A stretch of 64,000 nucleotides of DNA from Anaerosporobacter faecicola (GCF_012070565.1 NZ_JAAQRO010000036.1:1-64000), one strand, 5' to 3'. Shown: positions 46,718-55,363, counted from the stretch's first letter. Notes: generated by a model not told the origin, from the sequence alone. Translations and numbers: made by a program.

Positions 46718-48172
46718 TCATCGTGTTTTTCGCACTTTTCTTATTTTCCCTTTGATCGTCTTTACCTGAAGAGCATTCAATACTTTGTCACCTTTCCCAT
46801 TCAGAATTTCAACATACGTTATACTATCTCTCACATCAATTGCACCGATATCTTCTGCAAGAATTCCATCAATACTGCAAATAGTTCCTACTATATCCAC
46901 AGCACGCATCTTGCTTTTCTTACCTCCACTTATGGTCAATTTCATGATCGTCTGCTGGAATGCTTCCCCCTTCTTTTTCTTAAGGACTACTTTTTCTTTC
47001 TGGCGATCCCAAAATGGTTTTTCCTCTTCGGCTGTTCCTTGTTGGTATATGTTAATTGGAAGTTCATAGCCAACATATGTTTCAACCATGCGCTTCATCT
47101 TTTGATCTGCACTTGTTACAAAACTGATTGCCGTTCCTGTCTCCCCATTTCTACCTGTCCTTCCTATACGGTGTACATATGTTTCTCGTCCTGTTGGGAA
47201 ATCATAGTTAAATACATGGCTTAACCGATCAAAATCAATCCCCCTAGCAACAACATCGGTCGCAATCAGATAACGGAAACGTCCTTCCCGAAACCCTTCC
47301 ACCGTTCGAATACGATCCTGTTGATCAATATCACCATGGATCATGCCCGCTTTCACTCCATCTCTTCGAAGTTTCCGACAAAGAACATTCACCATCTCTT
47401 TTGTTCCACAAAAGATCATACAGCTGTCTGGATTTTCTTTTGCTAGTACGTGTAGGAACATCTTATATTTGCTATTGCTTTCCTCTTCCTTGTCTTCCTC
47501 TTCCACCTCATAGATTTCCTGACGAATGTGATTCTGTTCCTCTAGGGTGTCTTCGATGGCAATAAATACAGGATTCTTAAGGTATTGTTCAATCATCCTC
47601 TTGATTGGTTCTTCTATGGTAGCCGAAAACAACATGATTCTTGGTGTTTTTTTTAGCGTATCTAGAATCTTCTTTACATCCTCAAAGAATCCCATATCTA
47701 ACATTAAATCCGCTTCATCGATTACAACGGATTTTAAAGCATCAAAGGATAGCGTTCCTCTTAGGATATGATCTAGGATTCTCCCTGGAGTTCCTACAAC
47801 AATATGGGATTTTTGTTTTAATGACTGGATTTGTTTTTCAATGGGAAATCCCCCAATCAAATCTGGCACTTTTAACCGTTTTTTTCTTCCGATCAAGTAC
47901 AATTCCTGTTTTGTTTGCATCGTTAGTTCTCGTGTCGGTTCTAGTACCAATGCAGTTGGCGTATTCTCCTCCCATATTGCTTCCTCACATAAGGGTATTG
48001 CAAATGCGGCAGTTTTTCCGCTTCCTGTCTGTGAACGTCCCACCACATCTCGCCCACTTAATGCTTCTGGTAATACCTGTTCCTGTATCTTCGTTGGAAC
48101 AGTATAATTTAGAATCGTCAATGATTCCAGTATTTCCTTTGATAAATCATATTTACAAAATTGATTATTCAT
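46718..48172 (-). CDS. dbpA: DEAD-box ATP-dependent RNA helicase, DbpA/YxiN type
   Basis: The 484-residue helicase has the Q motif, walker A GRSQTGSGKTAAFAIPL, VVIDEADLMLDMGF (DEAD), SAT in IMLFSATIEEP, and HRIGRTGRNGETGTAISFV. The C-terminal domain (SKMRAVDIVGTICSIDGILA, then GDKVLNALQVKTIKGK) is the DbpA RNA-binding domain that recognises hairpin 92 of 23S rRNA. It acts in 50S subunit assembly. Start at 48172 with AGGAT upstream; the conserved region begins there. Confidence 0.93.
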   Translation of the reverse strand: MNNQFCKYDLSKEILESLTILNYTVPTKIQEQVLPEALSGRDVVGRSQTGSGKTAAFAIPLCEEAIWEENTPTALVLEPTRELTMQTKQELYLIGRKKRLKVPDLIGGFPIEKQIQSLKQKSHIVVGTPGRILDHILRGTLSFDALKSVVIDEADLMLDMGFFEDVKKILDTLKKTPRIMLFSATIEEPIKRMIEQYLKNPVFIAIEDTLEEQNHIRQEIYEVEEEDKEEESNSKYKMFLHVLAKENPDSCMIFCGTKEMVNVLCRKLRRDGVKAGMIHGDIDQQDRIRTVEGFREGRFRYLIATDVVARGIDFDRLSHVFNYDFPTGRETYVHRIGRTGRNGETGTAISFVTSADQKMKRMVETYVGYELPINIYQQGTAEEEKPFWDRQKEKVVLKKKKGEAFQQTIMKLTISGGKKSKMRAVDIVGTICSIDGILAEDIGAIDVRDSITYVEILNGKGDKVLNALQVKTIKGKIRKVRKTR

Positions 48173-48239
48173 GTATCCTACTCTTTCTCTATTTGAGACA
48201 AGATTCCCCTTATCTCTTTTTTTTATATAACGCAATACA

Positions 48240-48312
48240 CCTTATGGTAAAGTTTGTGTTTATACGTAGTCGGCTAGCCATTCCTATGCTAGTGGGCTAA
48301 AACGAACTTACA
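48240..48312. repeat. Imperfect long hairpin between BlaR1-like and helicase genes
   Basis: AAAGTTTGTGTTTA and TAAAACGAACTT pair with a mismatch, enclosing GGCTAGC/GCTAGTGGGCT-type pairing. No T-run follows. It may end the BlaR1 transcript. Confidence 0.35.
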
Positions 48313-48316
48313 CCTT

Positions 48317-50212
48317 CTAGTTTAGGATTAAATTCAAATGAAAACTTGCGTTATTACCAACGATTTTGAAACCAACAGTACCATTCAATGTATTAATGTC
48401 CACAGAACCTTTCGATGCTTCTTGCACTACGGTATGTTCGATATTATTCGCATCGATGTATATGACACTTACTGTTCCGGTTGTTACGGTTAACGAATAG
48501 TCAACTTTCATTAAGTGATTTTTCGTATTATATCCACTATATACTACCTGTGTTCCCGTAAGACCCTCTCCACTTACTGTGATATCTCCCACCAAATCGG
48601 AATTCACATTACATTCTCTCTTATACGTATCAGCGTAACCATTCGAAGCATATGTCGTATTATTTGAAAGCTTCGCCAGTTCATCCCCATATTGGAATGT
48701 CTCGTCTGACAATTCAGACTCAAAAAGATAGACAACACCATAATCTTGTGTTTGCTCCATATAGTTCTTTACAATCTTGTCGAGTCCTTCTTGGCTCAAA
48801 AAGCTTTTAATCGTCTCAGCAGCTCCAATATCCAGTGTTTTTGCTACATAATCATATAATACCTGATCCAGTGTATCTGTAGGGTACGAAGCTGGTGAAT
48901 TGAGATATTTTGCTATATCTAATTTGATATTACTATTATCCCCAAAGTCCTCCTTTGCAGTCGTCCATGCAAAACTGCTACTCGATCCAATTGCACCATT
49001 TTCCTCTTCTACGACAAATTGCTCATTTCCACCATTGTCTTCACTTAATGCCTCCTCACTTGCTTCTGATCCTACTCCTATATTCTTGTTCGTTGTCTTT
49101 CTATTTTGTGCATTGATCATTCCTGCTGTCAATACGCTACAACCAAGAAATCCCCCAATCAAACATACTACACACAATCCGAATACTTTATTGAGACTTA
49201 CTTTCTTTTCCGCCATAATTTCCTTAATTCTCATCTGTGTAACACTTCCTTCCTCATTCATTCCTGCTACCATAACAGGTTCCCGATGCTTTTCTCGATA
49301 GATTGCCATTAAAATTGCCTTAGAGTACGATTTCTTTTCCACCTTGTCCATTCCCAGGATTACTCTTTCATCACAGGATAATTCACAAGCGATGTTTATC
49401 TTGTGAACAAGCTTTCGCAAGATTGGATTAAACCAGTGCACAATGCTCATTAAAGCAAAACCTTCTTTATACCACAAATCTTTTCGTTTATAATGTACCA
49501 ATTCATGCCGTAAAATCAGTTGTAATTCAGTCACATCTGTTTTCTCAACTGGCAGATAGATGGTAGGACAAAACAGTCCGAATATCATAGGCCCTGTAAC
49601 AAGTTGATTCATCTGAATTCTTGGAATTTTACGAAAAGACAACTTTGCGGATTCCTGAAAGAGAAGAACATTCAATTCTTGATACCACTCTTCATTGTTA
49701 CCATTCGGCATTGCTCTTCCTTTTGCTAATTTTCGAATGTATGTGATGCGAACCCCTATACGATAACAAACCAAAATTACTACGCCCACACTCCATAGAA
49801 TGGCAATAAGATCAATTAACTTTAATTTTTCATTTACATTGGTAGTCTTCACCAAATCTTGTGAAACGTGATTTGTTTGTTGTGTAGCCATATTTGCTAG
49901 CTGCGTAGTCGAATTAGATTCTTCATCAGAAGCTACCGCATCATCAACAGACCGTGTTTCAAAGCTTCCTAAATCCATCTCAAAATAACTCTGTATTCGT
50001 TCAATTCCCTGAACCTTTTCACCAATAGGCAAGGTAATTGGTAAAAAGGCAGCGATCAAAACAATGCTATGTAAATAATACCTTGTATTCTTCCGTAACC
50101 TTTTTCCCAATAATGCAAGGAAAAGCAATAATAGTCCATATATCAAAGTTGCTGCGATCGTCATATAAAACACCTTTGTGAACAAGTATACAATTCCATC
50201 TAGTATCATCAT
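48317..50212 (-). CDS. BlaR1/MecR1-like M56 metalloprotease sensor with a non-canonical extracellular domain
   Basis: The 631-residue membrane protein has an M56 protease core with the zinc motif LRHELVHYKRKDLWY (residues 235-249) and the third ligand region ACELSCDERVILGM. Helices lie at residues about 17-35, 47-63, 133-155 and 350-369. In true BlaR1/MecR1 the C-terminal extracellular domain is a penicillin-binding fold with SxxK. Here residues about 375-631 are acidic, Ser/Thr/Asn-rich and end in beta-strands, with no such fold visible. The signal sensed is therefore unlikely to be a beta-lactam through acylation. It lies downstream of blaI, with a GGAGG ribosome site, and presumably cleaves that repressor. 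Confidence 0.85.
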   Translation of the reverse strand: MMILDGIVYLFTKVFYMTIAATLIYGLLLLFLALLGKRLRKNTRYYLHSIVLIAAFLPITLPIGEKVQGIERIQSYFEMDLGSFETRSVDDAVASDEESNSTTQLANMATQQTNHVSQDLVKTTNVNEKLKLIDLIAILWSVGVVILVCYRIGVRITYIRKLAKGRAMPNGNNEEWYQELNVLLFQESAKLSFRKIPRIQMNQLVTGPMIFGLFCPTIYLPVEKTDVTELQLILRHELVHYKRKDLWYKEGFALMSIVHWFNPILRKLVHKINIACELSCDERVILGMDKVEKKSYSKAILMAIYREKHREPVMVAGMNEEGSVTQMRIKEIMAEKKVSLNKVFGLCVVCLIGGFLGCSVLTAGMINAQNRKTTNKNIGVGSEASEEALSEDNGGNEQFVVEEENGAIGSSSSFAWTTAKEDFGDNSNIKLDIAKYLNSPASYPTDTLDQVLYDYVAKTLDIGAAETIKSFLSQEGLDKIVKNYMEQTQDYGVVYLFESELSDETFQYGDELAKLSNNTTYASNGYADTYKRECNVNSDLVGDITVSGEGLTGTQVVYSGYNTKNHLMKVDYSLTVTTGTVSVIYIDANNIEHTVVQEASKGSVDINTLNGTVGFKIVGNNASFHLNLILN

Positions 50213-50239
50213 CTGCCTCCTCTCTAAAAAGATTACTCC

Positions 50240-50599
50240 TTATTGTTGCTCAATCTCTTTCAGTAAATGTTCTAATTTTTCGTCACTTAGATCATTCTCG
50301 CATAAGGAAGCAAGCATACTCTTCAAAGAACCTTTATGAACATTTTCCATGAATTTTTTTGTTTCCCCTTTTCGGTATTCTTCTTCACTTATGATAGCAC
50401 GGTATGAATTCACCCGACCCTTGTTACATTCTAGAAGTCCTTTTTCTGTTAATCGAGCTAAGAAGGTACGCAAGGTACTGTACTTCCAATCTTTCTTTGT
50501 TGATAACAGATCTAGAACTTCTCCAGGTGTTATCTCTCGGTTTTGCGACCAGATAACCTCCATCACTTCATATTCTGATTCAGACATTGAATTTACCAT
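50240..50599 (-). CDS. BlaI/MecI family transcriptional repressor
   Basis: The 119-residue winged-helix repressor has MSESEYEVMEVIWSQNREIT, WKYSTLRTFLARLTEKGLLE (recognition helix) and a C-terminal dimerisation helix. Members bind TACANNNTGTA-type operators and are cleaved by the partner BlaR1 protease. Two perfect operators lie in its promoter region. AGAGGAG precedes the ATG. No beta-lactamase gene is nearby, so the regulated output may be only the operon itself or distant genes. Confidence 0.93.
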   Translation of the reverse strand: MVNSMSESEYEVMEVIWSQNREITPGEVLDLLSTKKDWKYSTLRTFLARLTEKGLLECNKGRVNSYRAIISEEEYRKGETKKFMENVHKGSLKSMLASLCENDLSDEKLEHLLKEIEQQ

Positions 50600-50654
50600 C
50601 TTAATTCTCCTCTCACAAAATACTCGAAAGCTCGTTTACTCTACAAACGAGAAC

Positions 50655-50711
50655 GACGGCGAAGTAATTCACCAAAAATACTACTTAAGGTAGGTTCAAA
50701 TTGACGCCGTC
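50655..50711 (-). promoter_or_regulatory. Leader inverted repeat of blaI
   Basis: GACGGCG (50655-50661) and CGCCGTC (50705-50711) form a 7-bp GC-rich stem in the blaI mRNA leader, about 56 bases before the start codon. Confidence 0.45.
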
Positions 50712-50740
50712 ATACTAGACTAAAAATCACACAGCGCAAA

Positions 50741-50785
50741 AGTGCTACATGATGTAACACGTCTTATGTTACATCATGTAGCACT
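50741..50785 (-). promoter_or_regulatory. Paired BlaI operators
   Basis: A perfect 19-bp inverted repeat with a 7-base spacer (AGTGCTACATGATGTAACA and its complement). Each arm contains a BlaI-type site: TACATGATGTA (50746-50756) and TACATCATGTA (50770-50780). One sits inside the promoter spacer. Confidence 0.92.
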
Positions 50786-50794
50786 TATTGTCAA
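50766..50794 (-). promoter_or_regulatory. Promoter of the blaI-blaR1-like operon
   Basis: Minus-strand TTGACA (50789-50794), 17 bases, TAACAT (50766-50771). An operator half lies between the boxes, so repressor binding would exclude RNA polymerase. Confidence 0.8.
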
Positions 50795-50819
50795 GTACGA
50801 AATATTCAAAAACGGTTCC

Positions 50820-50966
50820 ATCCACCTTAACCATTGCTACCTGTGTGGTTTATTTAAGCGAGAGGTCCGGATGAGTTTTAATGATTATGTCCTACGCCAG
50901 CGCATTTCCTTAGCCAAACAGCTACTGAAAACAACCGACCTTCCCATCCACTATATTGCCCTCTGA
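50820..50966 (+). pseudogene. AraC-type HTH gene remnant
   Basis: This reading frame encodes IHLNHCYLCGLFKREVRMSF, then NDYVLRQRISLAKQLLKTTD and LPIHYIAL before a stop. That is the middle of an AraC double helix-turn-helix: end of the first HTH, linker helix and start of the second. The sensing domain and the second recognition helix are missing, and there is no ribosome site. It is squeezed between the blaI operators and the rubrerythrin stop, so it marks an old deletion or insertion junction. Confidence 0.75.
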
Positions 50967-50969
50967 CAA

Positions 50970-51509
50970 TCAATAATCCTGACAGTATTTCTGGTAATAT
51001 CCTTGTGGATATCCACATACAGGACATCGTTCTGGTGCACATTCACCATAATACATATTACCGCAATTCAAACAAAGCCACCAGATTTCTTCTTTCTTAC
51101 AAAATACCAGCCCTGTTTCAATATTCTCAGCCAATTGGGTAAAACGATAATCATGTGATTCTTCTATTGCAGCTATACCACTAAATATCTTTGCTAGCTC
51201 CGCATATCCTTCCTGGCTCGCAACTTTCGCAAATTCCTTATAGATTCCAGACCACTCACTATATTCTCCTTTCGAAGCATCTTTGAGATTTTCTAACGTA
51301 CTTGGAACTTCTCCACCATGTATAATTTTTAGCATGATTTCCGCATGCTCTCTTTCATTCCCTGATGTTTCTTCAAATATGTTTCCAATCTGCTCATATC
51401 CATCCTCTTTTGCTTTCATTCCATAGATCGCATATTTTGTACTCGCTTTGAGTTCCCCTTCTAACGTTTTCATTACATTTTGATACGTTTTACTATTTCT
51501 AAAATCCAT
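50970..51509 (-). CDS. Rubrerythrin family protein
   Basis: The 179-residue protein has a ferritin-like diiron domain (LEGELKASTKYAIYGMKAKE; NEREHAEIML; AAIEESHDYRF with ExxH ligands) and a C-terminal rubredoxin-type iron site, WLCLNCGNMYYG and then CPVCGYPQGYY. Rubrerythrins reduce hydrogen peroxide in anaerobes. AGGAGAT precedes the ATG. It appears monocistronic and may be under peroxide control, but no clear operator was seen. Confidence 0.93.
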   Translation of the reverse strand: MDFRNSKTYQNVMKTLEGELKASTKYAIYGMKAKEDGYEQIGNIFEETSGNEREHAEIMLKIIHGGEVPSTLENLKDASKGEYSEWSGIYKEFAKVASQEGYAELAKIFSGIAAIEESHDYRFTQLAENIETGLVFCKKEEIWWLCLNCGNMYYGECAPERCPVCGYPQGYYQKYCQDY

Positions 51510-51598
51510 AGCAATCTCCTATCCGTTCATTTGGGTTTTCTTATCCCTTACAATGCTAATATATGAAATTGGTACAGGAAGGGTTCTAAATCCTTACA

Positions 51599-51666
51599 TT
51601 TAATCCATCATAATATTTAATTAATCGTAATATGTAATCAATCGTAACATTTAATCAATCGCTGCA
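51599..51666. repeat. 17-bp tandem repeats, four imperfect copies
   Basis: Four consecutive 17-base units resembling TTTAATCAATCGTAACA start at 51599, 51616, 51633 and 51650. They are AT-rich and lie between the rubrerythrin start and the DUF1846 terminator. Confidence 0.85.
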
Positions 51667-51679
51667 TGAATAAAGAAAA

Positions 51680-51736
51680 ACCACCATACCCTCTGCATGG
51701 ATCCTAAAAGGATCATAACAGGAGGTATGGTGGTTG
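51680..51736. terminator. Terminator of the DUF1846 gene
   Basis: AACCACCATACC and GGTATGGTGGTT form a perfect 12-bp stem, continued by CTCTG/CAGGAG-type pairing and an inner GGATCC. T-rich DNA follows on the minus strand. Confidence 0.88.
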
Positions 51737-51800
51737 GTATTCTATCCTTCTTACTCTAATCGATTGACGCTTTTTTAGTGGAAAGCATCAAAAGACTAGG

Positions 51801-53273
51801 CTAATTTTCATTATGAAGAGATTTGCTATCCATCGTTACTTGTACACCAAGTTTCTTGAAACAGTCTCTGTCAACTTTTGTTAAACGACCAGTAGAGTGT
51901 ACTTGTGTTCCACGTAGATTCTTTAATTCACGTAATGCTTTCACCGCATCTTCATCCGTAGAAGCACTACTTGATAAAGCAATTAGAATCTCATCTGTAT
52001 GAAGTCTTGGATTTTTACTTCCTAGATATTCTACTTTTAATTTTTGAATTGGTTCGATTGCACTAGGTGAAATGATATGTTTTTCTTTTGGAATACCTGC
52101 TAAGATCTTTAATGCGTTTAATACTAATGCGGCAGATGGTCCTAATAGATCTGATGTTTTTCCAGTTACAATCGTTCCATCTAACAATTCCATAGCAGCT
52201 GCATCGTCGTTTGTTTCTTCCCTACGTTGTTTTGCTGCTCCAACAACCTTTCGATCTTCCAAGGTAATCTTAGCTTGGTTCATCAATAGTTCGACTTTAT
52301 ATAACTCTTCTTTTGCTGCATTTCCAGTCGCAATCTTATTCAACGTTTCATAATATCTACGAATGATCTCTTGTTTGGAAGCATCCCTACAAGCTTCATC
52401 ATCAATGATACAATTTCCTGCCATATTAACACCCATATCGGTTGGGGACTTATATGGGCTTTTTCCATAGATTCGTTCAAACATCGCATTAACAACAGGG
52501 AAGATTTCCACATCACGATTATAATTTACCGTTGTAACACCATACGCTTCTAAGTGGAATGGGTCAATCATATTAACATCATTCAAGTCTACCGTTGCAG
52601 CTTCATACGCAAGATTTACTGGGTGTTTCAAAGGAAGATTCCAGATTGGGAATGTTTCATACTTTGCATATCCAGCATTCACACCATGTTTATGTTCATT
52701 GTACAACTGGGACAGACAAGTTGCCATTTTTCCGCTACCTGGTCCCGGCGCTGTTACTACAACGAGTGGTCTTGTAGTTTTGACATAATCATTCTTACCA
52801 TATCCCTCTTCACTCACAATATAATTCACATTATTTGGATAGCCTTCAATTTTGTAATGGAAGTAAACTGCAACATCTTTCTTCTCCAGCTTGTCCTTGA
52901 ATAGATTTGCACTGGTTTGTCCAGAATATTGAGAGATTACCACACTTCCAACATATAACCCCTGATGACGGTATTCATCAATCAGACGTAATACGTCCAT
53001 ATCATACGTAATTCCCAAATCACCACGGATCTTATTTCGTTCAATATCTTCTGCACTAATGACAAATAAAATCTCTGCCTTATCTTTCAATTGCATTAAC
53101 ATCTGCAACTTACTTGATGGTTCGAATCCAGGCAAAACCCTAGATGCATGGTAGTCATCAAACAATTTTCCACCAAATTCAAGATATAATTTGTTGTCAA
53201 ACTTTGCAATACGTTCCAAAATGTGTTCCGATTGCATCTTCAAGTATTTTTCGTTATCAAAGCCTTGTCTCAT
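51801..53273 (-). CDS. DUF1846 (UPF0371) family protein
   Basis: The 490-residue protein matches the DUF1846 family throughout: GFDNEKYLKMQSEHILERIA, KLYLEFGGKLFDDYHASRVL, PLVVVTAPGPGSGKMATCLS (a P-loop-like motif near residue 175) and MGVNMAGNCIIDDEA. Structures show a P-loop-like two-domain protein, and the biochemical role is not established. GGTGAAATGAACG precedes the ATG. It has its own promoter region, containing a large dyad, and its own terminator. Confidence 0.88.
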   Translation of the reverse strand: MRQGFDNEKYLKMQSEHILERIAKFDNKLYLEFGGKLFDDYHASRVLPGFEPSSKLQMLMQLKDKAEILFVISAEDIERNKIRGDLGITYDMDVLRLIDEYRHQGLYVGSVVISQYSGQTSANLFKDKLEKKDVAVYFHYKIEGYPNNVNYIVSEEGYGKNDYVKTTRPLVVVTAPGPGSGKMATCLSQLYNEHKHGVNAGYAKYETFPIWNLPLKHPVNLAYEAATVDLNDVNMIDPFHLEAYGVTTVNYNRDVEIFPVVNAMFERIYGKSPYKSPTDMGVNMAGNCIIDDEACRDASKQEIIRRYYETLNKIATGNAAKEELYKVELLMNQAKITLEDRKVVGAAKQRREETNDDAAAMELLDGTIVTGKTSDLLGPSAALVLNALKILAGIPKEKHIISPSAIEPIQKLKVEYLGSKNPRLHTDEILIALSSSASTDEDAVKALRELKNLRGTQVHSTGRLTKVDRDCFKKLGVQVTMDSKSLHNEN

Positions 53274-53298
53274 CGTTCATTTCACCTTTACTCATTTT

Positions 53299-53331
53299 TT
53301 TATAAAGTTTATTATAACATAACTTTATAAA
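53299..53331 (-). promoter_or_regulatory. Dyad over the DUF1846 promoter
   Basis: TTTATAAAGTT (53299-53309) and AACTTTATAAA (53321-53331) form a perfect 11-bp inverted repeat. The minus-strand TATAAT at 53311-53316 lies in its centre, an operator-like arrangement. Confidence 0.5.
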
Positions 53332-53402
53332 ATTAAAAGGAAGGAGTTGTATTATTTTAAATAAAATATAAAGAACCCATAAAAATTAGCCTGTTTCTTC
53401 TT

Positions 53403-53828
53403 TTACTTAGACCCATCATCATCTGTTTTCTCCCGAAATATGATTTCATCGTATCCCGTTTCTTCATCCAGCCGAACACCATATGTATACCCTTTTAATT
53501 CCTGTAGAACCAACTCACAAGTCGTATTAATAATACAACCTTCCACTAGATGTCCTCCCACCGTTGATAGATCTTCTTTTGCCAATGCAATATGCAAATG
53601 GGTTCGGGTGGCACTTACTGTCCCTTGTAAGGAAACAATCTCACAGTGTTCTGGAATCATTCGAATGGTAACGCCTCTCGCATCTCGCACTTTCGCTTCC
53701 AATACACAACCAACACCCGATAATACAATGGCTGCTTCTAATTTTTCTTCAATAGCGATCTTCTTTATGGCAAGGAGTAGATCCTCCCCTCTATGTAACC
53801 GCTTGCATATTATTCTTCCTAACATCAT
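53403..53828 (-). CDS. PPC domain protein (DUF296, possible DNA-binding)
   Basis: The 141-residue PPC/DUF296 domain protein has LHRGEDLLLAIKKIAIEEKL, then AAIVLSGVGCVLEAKVRDA and HLHIALAKEDLSTVGGHLVE, where the conserved GGHL motif is typical. Plant AHL proteins use this domain for trimerisation with AT-hooks; bacterial stand-alone PPC proteins are of unclear function. The start is at 53828, where AAAGGATAGGA lies just upstream. Longer in-frame extension to 54053 lacks a ribosome site and is not conserved in type. Confidence 0.8.
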   Translation of the reverse strand: MMLGRIICKRLHRGEDLLLAIKKIAIEEKLEAAIVLSGVGCVLEAKVRDARGVTIRMIPEHCEIVSLQGTVSATRTHLHIALAKEDLSTVGGHLVEGCIINTTCELVLQELKGYTYGVRLDEETGYDEIIFREKTDDDGSK

Positions 53829-53934
53829 TCCTATCCTTTCTGTATCACCAAGCATTCCTACCATTACAGCTTTGTAGGTCATAAACAATTGGATTCTAAT
53901 ACAAACTACACACGTTAAAATGTATATGTATCGT

Positions 53935-54038
53935 AGATGCTTGCTATATTCTTGAGAAAATTGTCTGAACACGTCAGCACTGTACTCTACATTCGAACCT
54001 ATCAAGTACACATTTATCAATGAATATAGCAAGCATCT
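53935..54038. repeat. Large inverted repeat upstream of the PPC gene
   Basis: AGATGCTTGCTATATTC (53935-53951) and its exact complement (54022-54038) flank a 70-base loop. A second hairpin TTGATGAAA/TTTCATCAA follows at 54041-54067. No T-run follows, so they need not be terminators. Confidence 0.7.
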
Positions 54039-54118
54039 AGTTGATGAAAACAAACCCGTTTCATCAAGTAACCTTTGTATCCTATTATACCTTATCTGAC
54101 CATAAAAGGTAAATTCTT

Positions 54119-55363
54119 TTACAACATCTCTCTTCCAACGGTTGTATTATCAACTTTGCGGTCTTGTAATTCTGGTACAGGATTAGGCGATTCTTCAAAT
54201 CGATAATCCATTCCATTCTTTTCAATATATTGTGCAATCACTTGGTGGCTTGGAACCGCTTCCACATTGGCATTCACCTTTTCTTGGAACTGGAAGAAAT
54301 CATCATTCTGTGGCAAAGTAGCTGCCTCCACATAGTTGTCCCCTTTTGAAGTTAATTTCACCGTATTGGCAAGAACATCTCGAACGTATTGTTTGTTCTC
54401 TCTTAACTTCAACAATTGTGGGAAGTTTCCATCTGGTATTACCTGTTGCCATTCCTTCTTGTCATATTGTTTTAATAAATCTGCTGCCAGATGCAGATGT
54501 CCTACTTCCTGTATAAAATGTTCCTCCCAGATTGCTTTGATTCGTTCATCCTTCTCATCTTCAAAGCAGGAATAATACAGGTAGCATTCCGTATATTCAT
54601 GACATAATAATTTTTCAAGCATTGTCATATTGGTATCCAATAAGCCACCGTATTGGGTAACATGTTGTTCTTCTATTAATCCAATCTCCTGATATAAGCT
54701 TCGACCCAGATCCGACTCATACAGCGATGCAACATTCATATAATAATTCATGGTTTGTTGCTCTGCAGCCGTAATGATCTCCACATTAAGTTTTGTGATT
54801 GGACTTGCTGTCTTGCTATCAATCCAACGACGTAAATTATCATAAGGGTAACGATGTTCTGCTATTGTTGGTCTTCCTGGCATTATCTCGGTATAATGTC
54901 CAACTAATTGTTCGGCTTTTGCTCCCATCTCCATCTCTAAGAGATCGGAATACCGATAGAGGTGATCAAAGTCCTCAAGCAAGGCGAAATCCAATGCCAT
55001 CTTTACATGTAGATCTGGTTCTCTTTGTGCCAATTCTGCAGTTAAATCTACCGCCAATTGTTCATAACTGACGGTATGTTCAAGGATGGTTTCATCTGGT
55101 GGTTTGAGTGCACCAATCACTTTCTGCTGTTGTTGCTCACTTCTACGAATCAACGCAAGTTCTTTTCTAAGATCTTGGCTAGGACAGCTTCTTGAGAACT
55201 GATGTCCAAACCAAACCTGTTCAAATTCTGTACCATTCATTAAGATGATTCTTGTCTTCGTGTACGGGTCCACTTCCTGTTTGCAGTAAGGTTTCGGTTG
55301 AATGCGAGACCAATCCTTAAATGTATCTGCAATTTTGACTCCCTTTTCTTCAAATGGATTCAT
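54119..55363 (-). CDS. Large ferritin-like domain protein
   Basis: The 414-residue protein, from the ATG at 55363 with AGGAGG upstream, has diiron-like E/ExxH motifs spread through a central region. These include ALLEDFDHLYRYSDLLEMEM, EIGLIEEQHVTQYGGLLDT, LCHEYTECYLYYSCFEDEKD and WEEHFIQEVGHLHLAADLL. This suggests a four-helix ferritin-like fold of the rubrerythrin/manganese-catalase type. It is much longer than rubrerythrin, with distinct N- and C-terminal regions. I do not recognise a named family. A role in oxygen or metal handling is plausible next to rubrerythrin but unproven. Confidence 0.65.
   Translation of the reverse strand: MNPFEEKGVKIADTFKDWSRIQPKPYCKQEVDPYTKTRIILMNGTEFEQVWFGHQFSRSCPSQDLRKELALIRRSEQQQQKVIGALKPPDETILEHTVSYEQLAVDLTAELAQREPDLHVKMALDFALLEDFDHLYRYSDLLEMEMGAKAEQLVGHYTEIMPGRPTIAEHRYPYDNLRRWIDSKTASPITKLNVEIITAAEQQTMNYYMNVASLYESDLGRSLYQEIGLIEEQHVTQYGGLLDTNMTMLEKLLCHEYTECYLYYSCFEDEKDERIKAIWEEHFIQEVGHLHLAADLLKQYDKKEWQQVIPDGNFPQLLKLRENKQYVRDVLANTVKLTSKGDNYVEAATLPQNDDFFQFQEKVNANVEAVPSHQVIAQYIEKNGMDYRFEESPNPVPELQDRKVDNTTVGREML

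Noticed and set aside
53119-53129. GGTTCGAATCC resembling a tRNA T-loop
   Set aside because: It lies inside the conserved DUF1846 coding sequence, and no acceptor, D or anticodon stems fit around it.
53829-54053. N-terminal extension of the PPC protein
   Set aside because: It runs through the large inverted repeat, has no ribosome site and is unlike the family; the ATG at 53828 has a good site.
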